From Armatimonadota bacterium (GTDB taxonomy: Bacteria > Armatimonadota > Fimbriimonadia > Fimbriimonadales > ATM1): DNA of 20,114 bases. The number at the start of each line of letters is the position of its first letter. The stretch's first letter is position 1. This document shows, in pieces, positions 15,480 to 20,114 of this stretch. The notes below the pieces were generated by a model. It did no database searches and was not told the origin of the DNA. It worked only from the letters and a program-made list of their open reading frames with translations. The stretch covers positions 1-20,114 of the forward strand of contig RFHN01000002.1 of NCBI GenBank assembly GCA_003695835.1. Direction: 5' to 3'. The translations under genes and the position numbers were made by a program.

Positions 15480-17150
15480 TTAGTTCACCTCCTCCAAGAG
15501 CCAGCTCTTTACGAGCAAGGCGACGGACTCGGGACGCTCGTCTGCGAGCAAGAGGATCTGTGCCAGATTTCGGTCGAATTTCTCGGGAATCGCCTCGACG
15601 TCTTGCGCCATGGACCGTCGCAAGTCTTCCACGCGCCGCTTGGCTGCTTCGCTCAGCTCCGGTTCCTTGTCCTCGACCTGCGCCGGCGCGGAAGGGGCAG
15701 CTTCCCCTCCAGCGGACGGAGCCGCCGAGACCGCGGCGGCGCCCGCCGGGAGAGCAGCCCCGCCGCCGGCTCCAGCCTGGACCGCTGCCGCCGTCAAGAG
15801 TACGTTCGCATTGGTCTTGGCCGCCTTGCCGATCGCCTTCACGACGAGGAAGCCGACGATGACCAAGGCGATCACAGGGATGAGAGAGATGATCTGCTGC
15901 TTCATCGCCTCAGACTTCGCCGCGGCGAGCGCCTTTTGCGCCTCCTCCGCCGCCGTCTTGTCGAACGGAGCCGTCGATACAGTTACCTTGAAGTTCTGAT
16001 CCTGCCCATCGGCTCCGATGAGCGTTTTAGCGTGCTCTTCAACCGCCTGCCGCACGCTCGCAGCCTCTTCATCCAACGTGATACTCACGCGAGCGGCAAC
16101 CACCCGACCCGGCGCGACGCTCGTCTCGGTCTGCGTGCGTTCCAAACCGTAGTTCTTCACTTCCTGGCTACTGCCGTACTCCCGGGAGCCGGGGGCGCCC
16201 TGAGCGGGGGGCTGCTGCCCTCCCTGAGATCCGCCCGCTGCGCCAGCAGCCACGGAGACCGCGTTCGCTCCCATCACCTCCCGAACCGCCGTCTCCGATA
16301 TCGGTTGAGGCAAACCCTTCTCCGCGGTCTTGACCACGTCTTGGCGGTCGAAGTTCATTTCGACCTCCACGTTCACGACCGCCTTGCCGGGCCCAGCGAC
16401 CCGAGCGATCATCTCTTCGAGGTCTCGCTTGTACCGCTCTGCTTGAGCGATCTCCGCCTGCCGCTTTCGTGAGGCGATGGCGGTAACCCCCTGCTCGCCC
16501 TTGCCATCCCACAGAACCTCGCCCTTCGAGTCCGTCACCTGGATATTGGATGCAGAGAGGTTCCTCACCCCTCCCGTGAGCGTGGCTACGATCGCCTCCG
16601 CCACCGCAGTCCGGTCGGCCCCCGGACGCAACTGCACCAAGACGCTCGCGCTCGGCTCAGAGCGTTCTCCAACGAACGGCGAGTTCTCGCCGGGCGCGAT
16701 GTGCACCTGCGCGGAGATGACCGGCTCCATGTACTCGATGGTTTCGCGCATCGAGGTTTCGAGTGCCAGCCTCAGTTTTTCGTCCTGCAGGGATTGAGGG
16801 TCCGTGAAGCTGAGGTCGTTGAGCCACATCATTCCGGCGGATGCCGAAGAAGGAATCCCTTCCATCGCGAGCATCGCGCGCGTCTCGGCGAGGCGATTGC
16901 TGGCAACGTAGATCGAACCGTCGGTTCGCTGTTCGTAGGGAATCTTGCGTTCCTGAAGTTTCTGAATTACTCGACCCTGCTCAGAAGGCTCCAGGCGGGG
17001 AAAGAGCAGATCCATGCTCGGCCGACTGGAGAGGTAGAAGATCCCGAACAGCAGCGTAACCAACAGGCCGCCGCCGACCAGCGTGACCGTCTTGGTCGTC
17101 TGGTCCGCGGTCTGCCACCACGTTCGCAACTTGAGTAAGGTTCCGCCCAT
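15480..17150 (-). CDS. fliF: Flagellar MS-ring protein FliF
   Basis: A 556-residue inner-membrane protein that forms the MS ring, the foundation of the basal body. A membrane helix at about 21-40 is followed by the secretin-like ring-building motifs of the periplasmic region ('ALETSMRETIEYMEPVISAQVHIAPGENSPF'). A Gly/Gln/Pro-rich loop lies near the middle, and a second membrane helix at about 420-441. The cytoplasmic tail ends in 'ADERPESVALLVKSWLLEEV', the FliG-binding segment. The ATG at 17150 gives the usual short N terminus. An in-frame TTG at 17180 would add ten residues but has no ribosome-binding site. The Ala/Gly/Pro-rich stretch (about 460-495) before the FliG-binding helix is longer than usual. 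Confidence 0.96.
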   Translation of the reverse strand: MGGTLLKLRTWWQTADQTTKTVTLVGGGLLVTLLFGIFYLSSRPSMDLLFPRLEPSEQGRVIQKLQERKIPYEQRTDGSIYVASNRLAETRAMLAMEGIPSSASAGMMWLNDLSFTDPQSLQDEKLRLALETSMRETIEYMEPVISAQVHIAPGENSPFVGERSEPSASVLVQLRPGADRTAVAEAIVATLTGGVRNLSASNIQVTDSKGEVLWDGKGEQGVTAIASRKRQAEIAQAERYKRDLEEMIARVAGPGKAVVNVEVEMNFDRQDVVKTAEKGLPQPISETAVREVMGANAVSVAAGAAGGSQGGQQPPAQGAPGSREYGSSQEVKNYGLERTQTETSVAPGRVVAARVSITLDEEAASVRQAVEEHAKTLIGADGQDQNFKVTVSTAPFDKTAAEEAQKALAAAKSEAMKQQIISLIPVIALVIVGFLVVKAIGKAAKTNANVLLTAAAVQAGAGGGAALPAGAAAVSAAPSAGGEAAPSAPAQVEDKEPELSEAAKRRVEDLRRSMAQDVEAIPEKFDRNLAQILLLADERPESVALLVKSWLLEEVN

Positions 17151-17195
17151 CTCGTTTTCGAGACGCCCCGCGGAACGCAATGTCGAAACGCGCGA

Positions 17196-17489
17196 TTAGA
17201 TCTGCATCTGTTCGATCTGCTTGTACGCTTCCAAGAGCTTGTTGCGCACTTGCATCGTCAGTTCGAGAGAGACCGACGCGCGCTCCATCGCGAACACCAG
17301 TTCATGGAGTTCGACATTGCGACCCGCCATGAAGTCCTGTTGAACGCGGCCCGACTCCAACTGGGCCTGGTTCACTTCCTTCAGGGCGTCCGTCAGCAAC
17401 CGACCAAAATCATCCCCCTTCTCCTTCGGAGACTGAACGGTCTCCGTTTGGGGAGTCGGCTGAAGCGGGCGTACGGATTCGATTCTCAT
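17196..17489 (-). CDS. fliE: Flagellar hook-basal body protein FliE
   Basis: A 97-residue protein that links the MS ring to the rod and is needed to open the export gate. A flexible polar N terminus is followed by 'FGRLLTDALKEVNQAQLESGRVQQDFMAGRNVELHELVFAMERA' and a C-terminal helix (SLELTMQVRNKLLEAYKQIEQMQI), the standard FliE signature and length. It sits between flgC (11 bases upstream) and fliF, the canonical order. The ATG at 17489 has a modest AAGAG nearby. Confidence 0.95.
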   Translation of the reverse strand: MRIESVRPLQPTPQTETVQSPKEKGDDFGRLLTDALKEVNQAQLESGRVQQDFMAGRNVELHELVFAMERASVSLELTMQVRNKLLEAYKQIEQMQI

Positions 17490-17500
17490 CTCTTACTCTG

Positions 17501-17890
17501 TTACACGGCGCCGATATCCAACGTCTTTCGCATCAGCGAGCGCGTCGTTTCGAACGCCGCGAGATTGGCCTCATACGCGCGAGCTGCGCTCATCATCGAA
17601 ACCATCTCTTCGATGGGGTCCACGTTGCTGTACTCGACCATGCCGTCTACGGCGTACGGGTTCCCCGGCTCGTAGACCTTGCGGAACGGTGCGTTGTCCT
17701 CCGCCGTACCCAGAACGCGAACCGTGCCGTCTTCGCTGGGTTCCAATACCACTTCCTTGCGGCGATAGGGCGGCGTATTGCCCATGCGCATCGTGTTTGC
17801 GTTCGCCAAGTTCACCGAAATCACATCCATCCGGTAGCGCTCGGCGTGCATGCCGCTCGCGCTGACTCGGAACGCTCCCAAAAGACTCAT
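17501..17890 (-). CDS. flgC: Flagellar proximal rod protein FlgC
   Basis: A 129-residue rod subunit exported by the flagellar system. The N-terminal helix 'FRVSASGMHAERYRMDVISVNLANANTMR' carries the rod/hook family NxANxxT motif. The C terminus (VDPIEEMVSMMSAARAYEANLAAFETTRSLMRKTLDIG) is the paired coiled-coil helix of axial proteins. It has no signal peptide, as expected. The ATG overlaps the flgB stop by one base (TAATG), with GGGAGG-like sequence just upstream. Length (about 135) is normal. Confidence 0.96.
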   Translation of the reverse strand: MSLLGAFRVSASGMHAERYRMDVISVNLANANTMRMGNTPPYRRKEVVLEPSEDGTVRVLGTAEDNAPFRKVYEPGNPYAVDGMVEYSNVDPIEEMVSMMSAARAYEANLAAFETTRSLMRKTLDIGAV

Positions 17891-18306
17891 TACCTACCCT
17901 CCCGGATAACCGACTTGAGGCCGGTGAAGTACTTCCGCGCCATGAACGCGACCGCCTCGTACTGCAGCTGCGTCTCCGCCAACGCCGTGACTTCCGTCTC
18001 GAGGTTCACTTCACCGCTCTCTTCGAAACCCGTATCCGATGGTACGCGCCCGGGGGCGATGCTCAGGTCCGGCGCCATGTGTCGCGCGCTCAATCTTCGC
18101 ATGCCGGACTCGGCAGCCAAAGACGGTCGCAACTTTGCGCTCGCGTCTTGCAGCTCGACGCGAAAATCCACGTCCCGCCGCCGATAGCCGGGCGTGTTCA
18201 CATTGGCGAGGTTGGCTGTCAGGGCCTGCTGCCTCCGCGAGGCGCGACTCAGCGCTTCCTCATAGAGGTCCGCTCGGTCGCCGAACAGCACATTCAAGAT
18301 CTCCAT
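17890..18306 (-). CDS. flgB: Flagellar proximal rod protein FlgB
   Basis: A 138-residue rod subunit with the axial-protein motif 'LTANLANVNTPGYRRRDVDF' at about 30-49 and a C-terminal helix 'EVTALAETQLQYEAVAFMARKYFTGLKSVIR'. It is the first gene of the flagellar operon. The ATG at 18306 was preferred to a GTG six bases upstream because AAAGGAG lies five bases before the ATG but would overlap the GTG. Regulation is presumably from the 235-bp divergent spacer shared with greA. Confidence 0.96.
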   Translation of the reverse strand: MEILNVLFGDRADLYEEALSRASRRQQALTANLANVNTPGYRRRDVDFRVELQDASAKLRPSLAAESGMRRLSARHMAPDLSIAPGRVPSDTGFEESGEVNLETEVTALAETQLQYEAVAFMARKYFTGLKSVIREGR

Positions 18307-18389
18307 CGTCACTCCTTTGCCTTCCGTGGCAGTTTCGGGCGTCCTGCCCGTGCGAGCCTTCCACGAAACGTAAGTCGGCTCACTTGGAA

Positions 18390-18397
18390 CTATCGGC
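18390..18397 (-). promoter_or_regulatory. Sigma-28-like -10 element (GCCGATAG) upstream of flgB
   Basis: GCCGATAG on the minus strand matches seven of eight bases of the FliA -10 consensus and lies 84 bases before the flgB ATG. The expected TAAA -35 box is not convincing (GAAGAAAA at the right distance). It is weak evidence for flagellar-sigma control. Confidence 0.25.
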
Positions 18398-18477
18398 GAA
18401 TCCAGCGGTTTTCTTCAGGTTCGGCCGAAGAATCCGCTTCGCGGGCCGGCTGCGCACCCCGAGGCGGCCCTCTTGGT

Positions 18478-18483
18478 TATAAT
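18478..18483 (+). promoter_or_regulatory. greA -10 box (TATAAT) followed by a 5'-end hairpin
   Basis: A perfect TATAAT lies 58 bases before the greA ATG, with no good -35 hexamer. The predicted transcript start at about 18490 coincides with a stem CCCGAA/TTCGGG (18490-18504, loop ACC), so the mRNA would begin with a stable hairpin. It also shows that an ATG at 18473, upstream of the box, cannot be the translation start. Confidence 0.5.
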
Positions 18484-18541
18484 GCGCAACCCGAAACCTT
18501 CGGGACTGCCTGCTCGTATACAAAGACTCGGTAACTCTGAG

Positions 18542-19054
18542 ATGTCCAGCCAAGAACCCATCGAAGAAACCATCTGGCTCACCCCTGAGGGATACAAGGC
18601 CCTCGAGGACGAGCTGCACCACCTGACGACGGTCCGGCGACAGGAAATCGCCCAGCGCATCCGGGAAAGCAAGGAGCATGGCGAGTTCGCCGAAGACAAC
18701 ACCGAGCTGGAAGACGCGAAGAAGGAGCAGGCGTACGTCGAGTCTCGCATCCTCGAAATCAAGGCGATCCTGGGGAGTGCGGAGATCCTGACCCCCGAGG
18801 ACGTTCCCGCCCGGAAAGTGGGTTTGGGCTCCAAGGTCACGCTCCGGAATCGGCGGAACAAGGCCGAGTTCACGATTCTGGTGGTCAGCAGCGCGGAGGC
18901 GGACCCGGAACAGGACAAGATCTCCTCTTCGTCCCCGCTCGGAGCGGCCCTGATCGGCGCCCAGAAGGGAGACGTCGTCAAAGTGCAGGCCCCGGGGGGG
19001 ACAACTTCCTATGAGGTCCTCAAGGTCTCGAAGGGTGTTCGCAAGAAGAAATGA
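18542..19054 (+). CDS. greA: Transcription elongation factor GreA
   Basis: A 170-residue factor that enters the RNA polymerase secondary channel and stimulates cleavage of backtracked RNA. The N-terminal coiled coil (about 13-85) has the pattern LTPEGYKALEDELHHL, then the acidic tip GEFAEDNTEL (E48 and E51 at the positions of the E. coli catalytic D41/E44), then AKKEQAYVESRI. The C-terminal domain ends in SPLGAALIGAQKGDVV and a typical beta strand, with a lysine-rich tail. Relative to E. coli the tip appears one residue longer. The ATG at 18542 is preferred: an upstream in-frame ATG at 18473 lies before the promoter box. The ribosome-binding site is weak. It overlaps lysS by four bases. Confidence 0.94.
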   Translation: MSSQEPIEETIWLTPEGYKALEDELHHLTTVRRQEIAQRIRESKEHGEFAEDNTELEDAKKEQAYVESRILEIKAILGSAEILTPEDVPARKVGLGSKVTLRNRRNKAEFTILVVSSAEADPEQDKISSSSPLGAALIGAQKGDVVKVQAPGGTTSYEVLKVSKGVRKKK

Positions 19055-20114
19055 GTCATCACGACCCGGTTCGAGAGGTTCGACTTCAGAAACTCCAAGA
19101 GCTGCGCGAAGCGAATCACGACCCTTACGCGGCTGAATCTTGGCCTACGACCCACCTGCCGGCGGAGATTCACGCAAACTATGAAGCCCTCGAGAATCAG
19201 GACGTCTCTTGCGCAGGGCGGATTGTCGCGATCCGAGTGATGGGAAAGGCGGCATTCGCCGACATCTGGCGCGACGGAGACAAGATCCAAATCTATGTGA
19301 AGCGGGACGACGTCGGCGACGAATTGTGGCATGTCTTCAAGGAAACGGACATCGGCGATATCGTAGGCGTCAAAGGGTTCGTATTCAAGACTCGTACGGG
19401 AGAGACTTCGATCCACGTGAAGGATCTGCGAGTTCTCGCCAAGTGTCTCCACACATTGCCCATCGGCAAAGAAAAAGAGGGCGAAAGGTGGTACGGCCTC
19501 TCGGACGTCGAAGAACGGTATCGGCATCGGTACCTCGACCTGATCGCCAACCCGGACAGTCGAGAGATCTTTCTCAAGCGCAGCGCCATCCTCTCCACGA
19601 CCCGGCGCTTCCTGGACGAACGAGGCTTCATCGAGGTGGAGACGCCCGTGCTGCAAACGGAAGCGGGCGGCGCGGCAGCCCGACCGTTCCTCACCTTCCA
19701 CAACGCGCTCGAAATCGAACTGAAGCTACGCATCTCGCTCGAGCTGCACCTCAAACGGCTCATCGTGGGTGGATTCGACAAAGTCTATGAGATCGGTCGC
19801 GTGTTCCGTAATGAGGGCATTAGCACACGACACAACCCGGAATTCACACTTCTGGAACTGTATCAGGCCTATGCCCAAATGGAAGACATCCAAGCGCTCG
19901 TCGAGGAACTCTGCCGCGAGCTGGCCCGAACCGTGTTTGGAAGCGAGACGCTGGAGGTGCAGGGCCAAAAGATCGACTTCAGTAAGCCGTGGCGCCGGAT
20001 AGACCTTCTGGACGCAATTGAGCAATACGCAGGCGTGAAACCCTCTGCCTTCGAAACGCTTGAGAGCGCGAAGCGAGCCATGGAAGAGAAAGGGCTGCCG
20101 ACCGAGAAAGAGGA
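19051..20114 (+). CDS. lysS: Lysyl-tRNA synthetase, class II, N-terminal part (cut by window edge)
   Basis: The first about 354 residues of class II LysRS, which charges tRNA-Lys. The N-terminal OB-fold anticodon-binding domain (about 52-140) includes 'CAGRIVAIRVMGKAAFADIWRDG'. Catalytic motif 1 follows (FLDERGFIEVETPVLQ), then the AARPFLTFHNAL loop, and motif 2 (VYEIGRVFRNEGISTRHNPEFTLLELY, with the lysine-specific RHNPEFT). Motif 3 lies beyond the window. The ATG at 19051 overlaps the greA stop by four bases (ATGA), so the two are co-translated, an arrangement seen in several bacterial groups. The first residues (MSHHDPVREVRLQKLQEL) fit the family start. Confidence 0.96.
   Translation, partial: MSHHDPVREVRLQKLQELREANHDPYAAESWPTTHLPAEIHANYEALENQDVSCAGRIVAIRVMGKAAFADIWRDGDKIQIYVKRDDVGDELWHVFKETDIGDIVGVKGFVFKTRTGETSIHVKDLRVLAKCLHTLPIGKEKEGERWYGLSDVEERYRHRYLDLIANPDSREIFLKRSAILSTTRRFLDERGFIEVETPVLQTEAGGAAARPFLTFHNALEIELKLRISLELHLKRLIVGGFDKVYEIGRVFRNEGISTRHNPEFTLLELYQAYAQMEDIQALVEELCRELARTVFGSETLEVQGQKIDFSKPWRRIDLLDAIEQYAGVKPSAFETLESAKRAMEEKGLPTEKE

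Noticed and set aside
14459..16472. Two overlapping long plus-strand frames opposite fliG and fliF
   Set aside because: Both are complements of canonical flagellar genes.

Overview
The window is a GC-rich, gene-dense bacterial chromosome segment. It carries 22 recognisable protein genes, two of them cut by the window edges, and no rRNA, tRNA, insertion sequence or CRISPR array that I can see. The flagellar cluster, the greA-lysS pair, a SpoIIM/DUF95 membrane protein and a secreted Cys-rich/efflux operon fit a flagellated, probably environmental bacterium outside the well-studied proteobacterial models. Armatimonadota (Fimbriimonadia-like) is my best guess, but it rests on general impression and not on a marker comparison.

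Region 1 (1-3884, minus strand) reads as one metal/redox transcription unit: an SthA-type pyridine nucleotide transhydrogenase, a small secreted Cys-rich protein, a long membrane fusion protein with a Cys/His/Met heavy-metal-binding module near its C terminus, and the first 100 residues of an RND efflux pump. A hairpin directly after the Cys-rich gene may separate its expression from that of the pump.

Region 2 (3986-6944, plus strand) holds a secreted hypothetical protein that ends in a strong hairpin terminator. After it come three tightly packed genes: a xylose-isomerase-like TIM-barrel enzyme, a 5-carboxymethyl-2-hydroxymuconate isomerase-like tautomerase, and an SAM methyltransferase whose sequence resembles a mainly archaeal family.

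Region 3 (6956-8969) has a SpoIIM-like membrane protein on the minus strand. Divergent to it is a group-2-like sigma-70 factor whose -35-recognising helix-turn-helix appears shortened. The 208 bp between them contain long inverted repeats that could form competing RNA structures.

Region 4 (8971-18306, minus strand) is a compact flagellar basal-body and export operon in the order flgB-flgC-fliE-fliF-fliG-fliH-fliI-fliJ-lytic transglycosylase-motE/ylxF-like-flhA. Most junctions are 4-14 base overlaps or near-abutting, often with GTG or TTG starts. The products would build the proximal rod, MS ring, switch and export gate/ATPase, with a dedicated muramidase to open the wall.

Region 5 (18542-20114, plus strand), divergent from the flagellar operon, is greA overlapping lysS by four bases. 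lysS runs off the window.
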